Part shown: piece after piece, positions 27,791 to 35,971 of the stretch
How positions within the stretch are numbered: position 1 is the first letter of the stretch
Layout: each line of letters starts with the position of its first letter
Source of the DNA: Mucilaginibacter lacusdianchii
Lineage (GTDB): Bacteria; Bacteroidota; Bacteroidia; Sphingobacteriales; Sphingobacteriaceae
NCBI RefSeq assembly: GCF_009770985.1
Contig: NZ_WSRW01000002.1
Coordinates: 1,240,001-1,304,000, forward strand
Direction of reading: 5' to 3'
Length of the DNA stretch: 64,000 bases
Position numbers and translations under genes: made by a program
The notes under the pieces: generated by a model
Told to the model about the DNA's origin: nothing
Databases searched by the model: none
What the model saw: the letters and a program-made list of their open reading frames with translations, nothing else

Positions 27791-27877
27791 TGTCATTTCG
27801 AGTGATACGAGAAATCTTTTGAGAGCGATTAGTTAGCTAGTCACATTCAAAATTTCTTACTATAATTCGAGATAACG
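27791..27877. repeat. TGTCATTTCGAG-type dispersed palindromic repeat, copy 1
   Basis: Begins TGTCATTTCGAG and ends TTCGAGATAACG, with inner GAGAAATCTTTTGAGAGCGA...AAATTTCTTAC. The second copy lies at 45271-45365. The two ends form a long imperfect hairpin. Confidence 0.65.
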
Positions 27878-27905
27878 TTTTTTTAAAAATGATTTAACGT
27901 CTTGG

Positions 27906-28544
27906 TCAGTTCCTCAGAAATTGTATTTGACGATTTTTGCTAAAAACAGATACGCACATTATAGTAAATAACAAAAGAGGACTCCAGTAATCTTTAAGCG
28001 TGACTTGCAGCGATGTCATATACCTTTGACATGCCGATGGTTGTGAATATAAAAGACCTGTACCACACATTAAAACTTTAATTTTCAGTCCATTATCTAT
28101 TTTATGAAAGTCCCAAAAGGCATAAAAATGATCTTGGTAAGGCATGTATGTTTTTAAACCTATTTCTTTAACCTTATTTACGGCCTCTACTAAAGTCCAA
28201 TATTTTGCTTTTTTGCCAAAATGTATATCCACACCCTGAGTATCATCCTTAGCTGCTTTCCACCGTTTTAACATTAGTTGAGCATATTTTAAACTCACAC
28301 TATCTTCAGCATCGTTTCCGGTAAGATCTAAAACTAAATACTTTTTCTTAGCCGGTATCCTATATGCAGGAGGAAACGTTTTATTAGTCACCGAATCAAA
28401 GAATACAATATCCATCGCACGAATTGGCTCAAAAGCTTTGTGCTGATGCAGCCACCATATACAAAGTGCAGGTAATAACACTAAACTAATCAGTCCGGCA
28501 GGATAATATATTTTGCGATGAGGTTTATAGCCTAACAGCTTCAT
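27906..28544 (-). CDS. hypothetical membrane protein
   Basis: A 212-residue protein with a membrane helix near the N-terminus (about 13-30, AGLISLVLLPALCIWWL) and another near the C-terminus (SPLLLFTIMCVSVFS). Between them lies a roughly 150-residue soluble region with no known motif. It resembles the layout of small biopolymer-transport-like or hypothetical Bacteroidota membrane proteins; function unknown. The ATG at 28544 is preferred to a TTG six bases upstream. The dacB-like gene lies immediately upstream on the same strand (stop at 28561). Confidence 0.65.
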   Translation of the reverse strand: MKLLGYKPHRKIYYPAGLISLVLLPALCIWWLHQHKAFEPIRAMDIVFFDSVTNKTFPPAYRIPAKKKYLVLDLTGNDAEDSVSLKYAQLMLKRWKAAKDDTQGVDIHFGKKAKYWTLVEAVNKVKEIGLKTYMPYQDHFYAFWDFHKIDNGLKIKVLMCGTGLLYSQPSACQRYMTSLQVTLKDYWSPLLLFTIMCVSVFSKNRQIQFLRN

Positions 28545-28560
28545 AACCAAATATAAGCTT

Positions 28561-30051
28561 CTACTTCAACTCATCCAACACCTTAAACAGCTTTTGCCTT
28601 ACAGCAGTGGTAGAACCGTTATAGTTGTTAATAATAGCCGAAAAGCATAACCTGCGGCCTTGGTGGGTTTGATAACCGGCATAGGCCACTACACCACCAA
28701 TGGTGCCGCTTTTCATTTTCATGTTATTGTACAGGGGCAAACTTTCATAAAAAGCGGGGTACCAGTCTTGGCCAACGGCAGTCTGCAAGATGTGGGCAAC
28801 GGTGTTAGTAGTTACCCTATCGCCTGGAGAAAGGCCACTGCCGTCGTACAAACGCAAGGTATTAATATCTATGCCGCGCGCCTTCCAAAAGTTTTGCAGC
28901 GTTTCCACGCCGCTTTGGGTGGAGATGGGGTGATTGCTTTTCCAAGCGATGGTTTTCAACAGCTGCTCGGCATACAAATTAATACTTTCGCGGTTTAGCC
29001 AGTACACGATCTGGCTTAATACCGGTGATGATATGGTAGCTAACGTAGTATTCAATGCAGGTAACAGTACCGCCTTTGATGCAAGCGTAGTTCCAGACTC
29101 CGGCTCGCCACTTACGGCAATGCCTATCCGTTTTAGCGTGTCACTTAAACGCCAGGCCGCATCAAAGGCAGGATCGGGCAAGGCCACGCTAATGCTTTTT
29201 TTGGCTTTATCTACCGCATAATGCCCACGGATGTACATCAGTTTGTTACCTATAGGCATGTAGGGGTAAGATTGGTCGCCACTGCCGGCAGGGCCATTTT
29301 TTACTTCGCTTTTAAAGGTAAAATACGGCATATCGGGCACGGTTTTAACTACGCTCACCAATGTACCCACAGGGCCCAACTGGTACTTGATATCAAAACT
29401 GTTTTCGCGCCAGCACAGGGCCGATGTTCCGGCACCATAGTATGTGCCCATGTCTTGCCATATCCATCCATCAGGTACCGATTGGGTATCGAACATAGTA
29501 TCATCGCCAATTACACTACCATTAATTTGCTTAATGCCGGCTTGTTTTAGTGCAGCCACCATACGGCTCAGCACTACCCCCTCTTTGGTTGAGGGCCATC
29601 GCCAGCTACCCAGTGTTGGGTCGCCACCGCCTTTAATGATCACATCGCCATTTAACGTACCGGTGCTGACGTCAATGCTACCGCTGTAACCAATCTGCGT
29701 TTGGTACTGAAAGTCTTTTCCCAACAGGTTAAAAGCAGTAATGGAAGTCACCGTTTTTAGCGTAGATGCCGGCGCCAAACCCATGTTAGGGTTCGCGGTA
29801 AAAACCGTTTCACCGGTTTGTGCATCCAATACCGTTAACGATATGGAAGCATACTGGCACTGGCTATCCTGCTGTAAGCGGTTAAAAGCAGTTTGTAAGT
29901 TTTGCTCTAACGTTTGGGCATAAGTACTAAAAGCGGTAAAAACAAACCCTAAAATGCTTATGCTTTTTTTTATCTGTGTAGAAGTTTTAAATAATATGCC
30001 GTTCTTCAAAATCCAATAAATTATCCGTATCAGTAAACTAGTTCTAATCAA
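28561..30051 (-). CDS. dacB: D-alanyl-D-alanine carboxypeptidase/endopeptidase (PBP4 type)
   Basis: Peptidoglycan-trimming enzyme (peptidase S13). The 496-residue frame has a signal peptide ending FSTYAQ, the catalytic Ser-x-x-Lys tetrad in ASTLKTVTS, the IKGGGDPTLGS and RENSFDI segments of this family, and the KTG-box equivalent KMKSGTIGG. No ATG is available: the frame opens with TTG at 30051, and another TTG at 30009 gives a shorter signal peptide. An A8 run in the signal-peptide region (minus strand, about 29965-29972) is a place to look for a frameshift. The hypothetical membrane gene follows 16 bases downstream. Confidence 0.85.
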   Translation of the reverse strand: MIRTSLLIRIIYWILKNGILFKTSTQIKKSISILGFVFTAFSTYAQTLEQNLQTAFNRLQQDSQCQYASISLTVLDAQTGETVFTANPNMGLAPASTLKTVTSITAFNLLGKDFQYQTQIGYSGSIDVSTGTLNGDVIIKGGGDPTLGSWRWPSTKEGVVLSRMVAALKQAGIKQINGSVIGDDTMFDTQSVPDGWIWQDMGTYYGAGTSALCWRENSFDIKYQLGPVGTLVSVVKTVPDMPYFTFKSEVKNGPAGSGDQSYPYMPIGNKLMYIRGHYAVDKAKKSISVALPDPAFDAAWRLSDTLKRIGIAVSGEPESGTTLASKAVLLPALNTTLATISSPVLSQIVYWLNRESINLYAEQLLKTIAWKSNHPISTQSGVETLQNFWKARGIDINTLRLYDGSGLSPGDRVTTNTVAHILQTAVGQDWYPAFYESLPLYNNMKMKSGTIGGVVAYAGYQTHQGRRLCFSAIINNYNGSTTAVRQKLFKVLDELK

Positions 30052-30096
30052 CTAATTCGGATAGCCGCAAAAAGTTTCTGAAATAATAAATAACTG

Positions 30097-31551
30097 TTAC
30101 GCCGGGGTTTCATATTCTACCGTTTCATCGTGCTTTACATTGCGTTGTGTGAGGTAATAAATCGGAATCCCAATCAATACGATAAGCAGGCCATATTTAG
30201 TATAATCCGTTTTATAAATAATAAGTAATCCGCAAAATGCTAAACCCATCAATATATAGATTGCCGGCAGAATTGGGTAACCAAATGCTTTATAAGGCCT
30301 TGGTGCGTCCGGACGTTTAATACGTAGAATGTAAATACCAATAATAGTAAGCATGTAAAAGATCACCACCACAAACGAAATCATATCCAGCAAATCGCCA
30401 TACTTACCACTTAAGCATAGTAAGCAAGCCACCAGGCATTGTATCCACAAGCCAAACTCGGGTACAGCATTTTCGTTCAGGGTGCCGGTTTTTTTGAAAA
30501 ACAAACCGTCTTTAGCCATGGTGTAATACACCCGCGCACCGGCCAGAATCAAGCCGTTGTTGCAACCAAAGGTGGATATCATAATCATAACGGCGATGAT
30601 GATGGTGCCGATGTTGCCAAAAATAACATGTGATGCCGCTACCGCTACTCTATCCTTTTCGGCCGAGGCAATCTCCTGCAAAGGTAGTACAGCAGTGTAC
30701 ATTACGTTGGCTGATACATAGATAAGCGTTACGATAAGCGTACCCAAAAATAAACTCAAACCAATATTACGCTGCGGATTTTTCATCTCGCCGGCTATAA
30801 AGGTGACGTTATTCCAGGCATCGCTACTAAAAATAGAGCCAACCATTGATGCTGCAATAGCCCCCATGGCAGCAGCCGTGGTGTACGATGTAAGGCTGCC
30901 ATCTTTACTCAGGCCATGCAAATTCCAGGCATTGCTCCAGTTGGCATGCCATACATCACCTTTTAGCATAATAAAACCAAAAGCTATTAACCCGAATAAG
31001 CTAAGCAATTTGGTTAGCGTAAAAGTGGTTTGGATAATTTTACCGCCTTTTACCCCTTTAGTATTAATGTAAGTGAGGATGACGATTAATACGATAGACA
31101 CCAATTGTGCAGCACTTAGCGTAAAGTTATAACCACCAATAGGCACCTGCACCAGTATATTATCTTCGCTTACGGCAGGTATCAGATAAGCTGCAAATTT
31201 GGAAAAGGCCACCCCTACCGCAGCAATGGTTCCGGTTTGGATGACGGCAAAAAAGCTCCAGCCATATAAAAAGGCAATTAATTTATTGTAGGCTTCTTTA
31301 AGGTAAACATACTGCCCGCCAGCTTTAGGGAACATGGCGCTTAGTTCGCCATAACTTACAGCGGCGGTCAATGTCATAAATCCGGTAATCAGCCATACGG
31401 CAATCAGCCAGCCGGCCGAGCCCACGTTGCGGATAATATCGGCACTTACAATAAAAATACCTGAGCCAATCATAGAACCGGCCACCAGCATGGTGCCATC
31501 CAGCAAGCCCAGTTCATGCTTCAGGTGAGGTTGTTTAGGATTATTTTCCAT
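30097..31551 (-). CDS. APC-superfamily amino acid permease
   Basis: A 484-residue inner-membrane transporter with about 12 helices. The first helix has the APC signature GTMLVAGSMIGSGIFIVSAD, and the family's GSAGWLIAVWLITG and PKAGGQYVYLKEAYN follow. The similarity is to LAT/PotE-like exchangers (PF13520). The substrate is likely an amino acid; which one cannot be told. The 272-base upstream region, shared with the divergent hppA, holds inverted repeats. A charged C-terminal tail ends VEYETPA. Confidence 0.86.
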   Translation of the reverse strand: MENNPKQPHLKHELGLLDGTMLVAGSMIGSGIFIVSADIIRNVGSAGWLIAVWLITGFMTLTAAVSYGELSAMFPKAGGQYVYLKEAYNKLIAFLYGWSFFAVIQTGTIAAVGVAFSKFAAYLIPAVSEDNILVQVPIGGYNFTLSAAQLVSIVLIVILTYINTKGVKGGKIIQTTFTLTKLLSLFGLIAFGFIMLKGDVWHANWSNAWNLHGLSKDGSLTSYTTAAAMGAIAASMVGSIFSSDAWNNVTFIAGEMKNPQRNIGLSLFLGTLIVTLIYVSANVMYTAVLPLQEIASAEKDRVAVAASHVIFGNIGTIIIAVMIMISTFGCNNGLILAGARVYYTMAKDGLFFKKTGTLNENAVPEFGLWIQCLVACLLCLSGKYGDLLDMISFVVVIFYMLTIIGIYILRIKRPDAPRPYKAFGYPILPAIYILMGLAFCGLLIIYKTDYTKYGLLIVLIGIPIYYLTQRNVKHDETVEYETPA

Positions 31552-31581
31552 TAAAAGTTACAGCTTCAAAGCCCTAATCTA

Positions 31582-31622
31582 TTTAAAAAATGTCACAATG
31601 CTTATTGTCGTCATTTTTTAAA
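31582..31622. repeat. 11-bp inverted repeat upstream of the permease and hppA
   Basis: TTTAAAAAATG (31582-31592) and CATTTTTTAAA (31612-31622) are perfect arms with further inner CAAT/ATTG pairing. Lying between two divergent genes, it is unlikely to be a normal terminator. Confidence 0.5.
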
Positions 31623-31784
31623 ATGTAACAACTCGGCTATGTGCGTTCTCTTTTAGTAATTTCATATTGATAACACTTAAAAATCCGCATTAAATTAAGG
31701 CAATTCTTAACAACCTCACATCAACCATAAAAACCTGTACATCAATACATAACACTAAATCTTTCCAATAATTTTTCGCACATT

Positions 31785-31805
31785 AGTGAATACCAATTAT
31801 TCACT
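31785..31805. repeat. small inverted repeat before hppA
   Basis: AGTGAATA (31785-31792) pairs with TATTCACT (31798-31805), 18 bases before the hppA ATG; could be a leader hairpin or an operator. Confidence 0.4.
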
Positions 31806-31823
31806 TCTAACCAATATTAACTT

Positions 31824-34064
31824 ATGGATTTCGTGTACCACAATTTCATCTACCTTATTCCGGTAATAGGGTTGATAGGCCTTGTTGCTATGTCTGTAAA
31901 ATCGGCCTGGGTTACCAAGCAACCTTCGGGCGATGCTAACATGAACCAGCTGGCCGGTTACATTGCCGATGGTGCCATGGCATTTTTACGTGCCGAATGG
32001 AAAGTGTTGAGTTATTTTGCAGTGATCGCTATCATTCTGCTGGCATATTCGGGTACTACGGTGCCTACCTCCAGCCCGGTTATTGCCGTGTCATTTATCA
32101 TCGGGGCATTTTTATCGGCTTTTGCTGGTTACCTGGGTATGCGCATTGCCACCAAGGCCAATGTACGTACTACGGAAGCAGCCAAAAGCAGTTTAGCGAA
32201 AGCCCTTAATGTATCTTTTACCGGAGGCACCGTGATGGGTTTGGGTGTGGCCGGTCTGGCGGTATTAGGTTTGGGGTCGTTATTTATTTTATTCTATCAT
32301 ATTTACGTGGTTAAAACCGGCGGTAACGTAAACGGCGAGGCCATGTCAAAAGCGCTGGAAGTACTGGCAGGGTTCTCGCTCGGTGCCGAGTCTATCGCCC
32401 TGTTTGCCCGCGTAGGCGGCGGCATTTATACCAAAGCGGCCGACGTAGGTGCCGACCTGGTAGGCAAAGTGGAAGCCGGCATCCCAGAAGACGACGTGCG
32501 CAATCCGGCCACCATTGCCGATAATGTGGGCGACAATGTTGGCGACGTAGCCGGTATGGGGGCCGACTTATTTGGCTCATATGTAGCCACCATACTGGCT
32601 ACTATGGTACTGGGTCGCGAAATAGTGTCGCGCGATGCATTCGGTGGCATTGCTCCTGTGCTGTTGCCTATGGTTATTGCCGGATTGGGGTTAATATTCT
32701 CCATCATCAGCGCATCATTTGTACGCATTAAAAACGAGACCGATAGTGTGCAAAAAGCGTTGAACGTGGGCAACTGGTCATCCATAATACTTACAGCCAT
32801 AGCTACTTTTTTTGTAGTGCGATGGATGTTGCCTGAAGATGACTTTTATCTGATTCGTGATTTAGATGCCGATGGTCATGTTAAAACCGGGGCTTTAGTA
32901 TTTAATAAAACCGGCGTATTCTTATCTATTGTAGTAGGGTTAATTGTAGGTACACTTATGTCCATCATCACCGAATATTATACCGCTATGGGTAAACGCC
33001 CAGTGATGAGCATCATCCGGCAATCTTCAACTGGGCATGCCACCAATATTATTGGCGGCTTGGCAGTAGGTATGGAATCAACTGTGTTGCCTATACTTGT
33101 TTTAGCGGCAGGTATTTATGGCTCGTACCACTTTGCGGGCCTGTATGGGGTAGCCATTGCCGCCGCCGGCATGATGGCTACCACCGCCATGCAACTGGCC
33201 ATCGACGCTTTTGGCCCCATTGCCGATAACGCCGGCGGTATTGCCGAAATGAACCAACTGCCCGAAGAAGTACGTCACCGCACCGATAATCTGGATGCCG
33301 TTGGTAATACCACTGCCGCCACAGGTAAAGGTTTTGCTATTGCATCGGCTGCGTTAACCTCGTTAGCCTTGTTTGCTGCCTTTGTAGGGGTAGCAGGAAT
33401 TGAGCATATTGATATTTACAAAGCCAATGTATTGGCCGGCTTGTTTGTAGGCAGCATGATTCCGTTCATTTTCTCGGCGCTGTGTATATCAGCGGTTGGC
33501 CGGGCGGCCATGGCAATGGTTGAAGAAGTGCGCCGGCAGTTTCGTGAGATACCGGGCATTATGGAATACAAGGCCAAACCTGAATACGAAAAATGTGTGG
33601 CTATATCAACCAAGGCCTCTATCCGCGAAATGGTAGCGCCGGGACTTATTGCGCTTATCACTCCCATTATCATCGGCTTTGCTTTTGGTCCGGAAGTACT
33701 GGGCGGGTTGCTGGCCGGTGTAACCGTATCGGGCGTACTGATGGGTATTTTCCAGAGCAATGCAGGCGGTGCCTGGGATAACGCCAAAAAATCATTTGAA
33801 AAAGGCGTAGAAATTAATGGTGAGATGCACTACAAAAAGTCCGACCCGCATAAAGCTTCGGTAACCGGCGATACCGTTGGCGATCCGTTTAAAGATACAT
33901 CGGGCCCTTCGATGAACATATTAATTAAGCTGATGTCAATCGTATCATTGGTAATTGCACCGCACTTGAATCATGAAGTTGATACCAATAAGCGGATACA
34001 GAAAGAAATTAATAAACAATCCTTGAACATACCCACAATAATTAAAACAGATAAATATTTGTAA
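31824..34064 (+). CDS. hppA: membrane-bound pyrophosphatase (K+-dependent type)
   Basis: Couples hydrolysis of pyrophosphate to pumping of Na+ and/or H+ across the membrane. The 746 residues span about 16 helices. Catalytic loops are visible: GADLVGKVEAGIPEDD (about 209-224), NVGDNVGDVAGMGADLFGSY (about 234-253), and the later AFGPIADNAGGIAEM and GGAWDNAKK with the PPi-binding Asp residues. The sequence GNTTAATGKG has Ala at the site where K+-independent enzymes have Lys, so it should need K+. Na+ versus H+ specificity is not decided here. The C-terminus extends some 25 residues past the last helix. Confidence 0.95.
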   Translation: MDFVYHNFIYLIPVIGLIGLVAMSVKSAWVTKQPSGDANMNQLAGYIADGAMAFLRAEWKVLSYFAVIAIILLAYSGTTVPTSSPVIAVSFIIGAFLSAFAGYLGMRIATKANVRTTEAAKSSLAKALNVSFTGGTVMGLGVAGLAVLGLGSLFILFYHIYVVKTGGNVNGEAMSKALEVLAGFSLGAESIALFARVGGGIYTKAADVGADLVGKVEAGIPEDDVRNPATIADNVGDNVGDVAGMGADLFGSYVATILATMVLGREIVSRDAFGGIAPVLLPMVIAGLGLIFSIISASFVRIKNETDSVQKALNVGNWSSIILTAIATFFVVRWMLPEDDFYLIRDLDADGHVKTGALVFNKTGVFLSIVVGLIVGTLMSIITEYYTAMGKRPVMSIIRQSSTGHATNIIGGLAVGMESTVLPILVLAAGIYGSYHFAGLYGVAIAAAGMMATTAMQLAIDAFGPIADNAGGIAEMNQLPEEVRHRTDNLDAVGNTTAATGKGFAIASAALTSLALFAAFVGVAGIEHIDIYKANVLAGLFVGSMIPFIFSALCISAVGRAAMAMVEEVRRQFREIPGIMEYKAKPEYEKCVAISTKASIREMVAPGLIALITPIIIGFAFGPEVLGGLLAGVTVSGVLMGIFQSNAGGAWDNAKKSFEKGVEINGEMHYKKSDPHKASVTGDTVGDPFKDTSGPSMNILIKLMSIVSLVIAPHLNHEVDTNKRIQKEINKQSLNIPTIIKTDKYL

Positions 34065-34070
34065 AGGTAC

Positions 34071-34106
34071 AAAACGGAGCATTCTAAGCGGAAGGCTCTG
34101 TTTTTT
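34071..34106 (+). terminator. terminator after hppA
   Basis: AACGGAGC pairs with GCTCTGTT (one mismatch) followed by TTTTTT. Confidence 0.6.
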
Positions 34107-34173
34107 ATGCATACTTGCCTGCAAGATGGTCCCTTAATTCTTGTTTGAAGTAAACGCAGTTAAGTAAACAGAT

Positions 34174-34269
34174 AAACGGCTCTGTAATTATTCATAAAAC
34201 ACCAGTTTATTAAAGATAACATAATCTTTACAGACAATTTATCTTCATTATGAAGCATCAGAGCCGTTT
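34174..34269. repeat. 96-base inverted repeat with internal hairpins
   Basis: Outer arms AAACGGCTCTG (34174-34184) and CAGAGCCGTTT (34259-34269) are perfect. Inside lie TAAAGAT-AACATA-ATCTTTA and CTTCAT-TATGAAG hairpins. The right arm ends 25 bases before the -7 box of the downstream permease. The outer arm sequence also resembles the hppA terminator stem. Confidence 0.6.
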
Positions 34270-34294
34270 TCTTTAAATTTTCAATAAAAATAAG

Positions 34295-34302
34295 TACGTT
34301 TG
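34295..34302 (+). promoter_or_regulatory. Bacteroidota -7 box for the cationic amino acid permease
   Basis: TACGTTTG is an exact TAnnTTTG match; transcription would start near 34308, two bases before a 9-codon open frame. Confidence 0.5.
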
Positions 34303-34309
34303 GGCAACG

Positions 34310-34339
34310 ATGATTAAATCCTTACAACTGAAAAAATAA
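34310..34339 (+). CDS. possible leaderless 9-residue leader peptide
   Basis: ATG ATT AAA TCC TTA CAA CTG AAA AAA TAA (MIKSLQLKK) starts at the predicted transcription start and ends one base before the permease ATG. It may couple translation of the permease to ribosomes ending on the leader, or may be fortuitous. Confidence 0.25.
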   Translation: MIKSLQLKK

Positions 34340-34340
34340 G

Positions 34341-35873
34341 ATGAGTTTATTTATTAAGAAGTCCATTAAGTCGTTGCTGGCGGCAGCAGCCGAGTCGGAC
34401 AAGAGTTTGAAGCGAACGCTTGGACCTACGGCCCTGATTGCTTTAGGTATCGGCGCTATTATTGGTGCAGGTTTGTTTGTGCGTACAGCCGCTGCCGCAG
34501 GTGGCAATGCCGGACCCGCCGTAACTATTTCATTTATTATTGCTGCTATTGGTTGTGCCCTGGCCGGTTTGTGCTATGCAGAATTTGCCAGTATGATTCC
34601 GATTGCCGGTAGTGCCTACACCTACTCTTATGCCACCATGGGCGAGTTTATTGCCTGGATTATAGGTTGGGATTTGGTTTTGGAATATGCCCTGGGTGCT
34701 GCAACAGTAGCCATTGGCTGGTCACAGTATTTGAACGACTTATTACATACTTTTTTTGGGACAACCATACCGTATGAGTGGAGCCATTCCCCTTTTCAGG
34801 TATCTGAAGCTGGTGTACATGGTATTGTAAACCTGCCAGCTATCTTAATCATTCTTTTACTTACCATGTTGCTTATTCGCGGTACTGCCGAATCTGCTTT
34901 GGTAAACAATATCATTGTATTTGTTAAAGTAGCTATCGTATTGTTAATTATCGGCTTCGGATGGTCATTTATCAATCCGGCTAACCATAACCCTTATACC
35001 ATTCCTGCTGATGCCGGTACCGTAACATTAAATACAGGTATTGTACATAATTATGCCGACTTCTGGAACAACGGATGGGCGGGCGTATTGCGTGGTGCCA
35101 GTATTGTATTCTTTGCCTTTATTGGTTTTGATGCCGTATCTACAGCAGCTCAAGAAGCTAAAAATCCACAAAAAGATATGCCTTTGGGTATTTTAGTTTC
35201 ATTAGTAATTTGTACTGCATTGTACATCCTGTTCTCACATGTGTTAACAGGTGTTGCATCATATAAAGAGTTTTTAACCCAAGGCAGCGAAGCTTCGGTT
35301 TCTTATGCTATCCGCCATCATATGCCGGGTTACGAGTGGTTAGCCAAATTGGTAACCGTAGCTATTTTAGCCGGTTTTTCTTCGGTAATTTTGGTAATGC
35401 TAATGGGCCAAACCCGCGTATTTTATACCATGAGTACTGATGGTTTAGTACCAAGTGTATTTTCTAAATTACACCCTAAATACCGCACGCCTTACAAATC
35501 ACAATGGTTATTTTTTGGATTTGTATCATTGTTTGCAGGTTTTGTGCCTGATAGTATTGTGGGCGATATGGTAAGTATCGGTACTTTATTTGCTTTTGTG
35601 CTGGTATGTTTGGGTATATTCATTTTACGTAAAACAGATCCCGACATAGAGCGTCCGTTCAAAACGCCTTTGTATTACATTGTTTGTCCGCTGGGGGCTT
35701 TGGTTTGCTTAGGAATGATTGTGAGCGAAGGTTGGGAAAACTGGGCTCGTTTAATTGTCTGGCTAATCATCGGTTTCATCGTTTACTTTGGCTATAGTAT
35801 TAAACATTCTAAAGTAAGATTAGGAGCTGATACGACACCAAACGATCCGCCTAATCCTAAATATGTTGATTAA
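34341..35873 (+). CDS. cationic-amino-acid-type permease (APC superfamily)
   Basis: A 510-residue transporter with about 12-14 helices. The N-terminus carries SLKRTLGPTALIALGIGAII followed by GAGLFVRTAAAAGG, the CAT/YfnA-type signature, with CYAEFASMIPIAGSAYTYSY and FDAVSTAAQEAKNPQKDMPL. Members import amino acids, often branched-chain or cationic, by proton symport or facilitated exchange. It has its own -7 box and ends at a strong terminator. It is distinct from the LAT-like permease on the other side of hppA, although both belong to one superfamily. Confidence 0.88.
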   Translation: MSLFIKKSIKSLLAAAAESDKSLKRTLGPTALIALGIGAIIGAGLFVRTAAAAGGNAGPAVTISFIIAAIGCALAGLCYAEFASMIPIAGSAYTYSYATMGEFIAWIIGWDLVLEYALGAATVAIGWSQYLNDLLHTFFGTTIPYEWSHSPFQVSEAGVHGIVNLPAILIILLLTMLLIRGTAESALVNNIIVFVKVAIVLLIIGFGWSFINPANHNPYTIPADAGTVTLNTGIVHNYADFWNNGWAGVLRGASIVFFAFIGFDAVSTAAQEAKNPQKDMPLGILVSLVICTALYILFSHVLTGVASYKEFLTQGSEASVSYAIRHHMPGYEWLAKLVTVAILAGFSSVILVMLMGQTRVFYTMSTDGLVPSVFSKLHPKYRTPYKSQWLFFGFVSLFAGFVPDSIVGDMVSIGTLFAFVLVCLGIFILRKTDPDIERPFKTPLYYIVCPLGALVCLGMIVSEGWENWARLIVWLIIGFIVYFGYSIKHSKVRLGADTTPNDPPNPKYVD

Positions 35874-35894
35874 CGTAACAAATTAAATATCTTG

Positions 35895-35926
35895 AAAAGG
35901 TTCTGCACATTGTGCAGAACCTTTTT
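35895..35926 (+). terminator. terminator after the cationic amino acid permease
   Basis: AAAAGGTTCTGCAC and GTGCAGAACCTTTT form a stem of about 14 bp with a short ATT loop, followed by a T tract. Confidence 0.85.
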
Positions 35927-35971
35927 TGTTGTTAATCCTTTTTAAACCGTACCAATAAATAAACCGGATTA

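Noticed and set aside
30097..35873. hppA and the two permeases as one co-regulated set
   Set aside because: Each has a separate strand, promoter or terminator; the grouping is probably coincidental.
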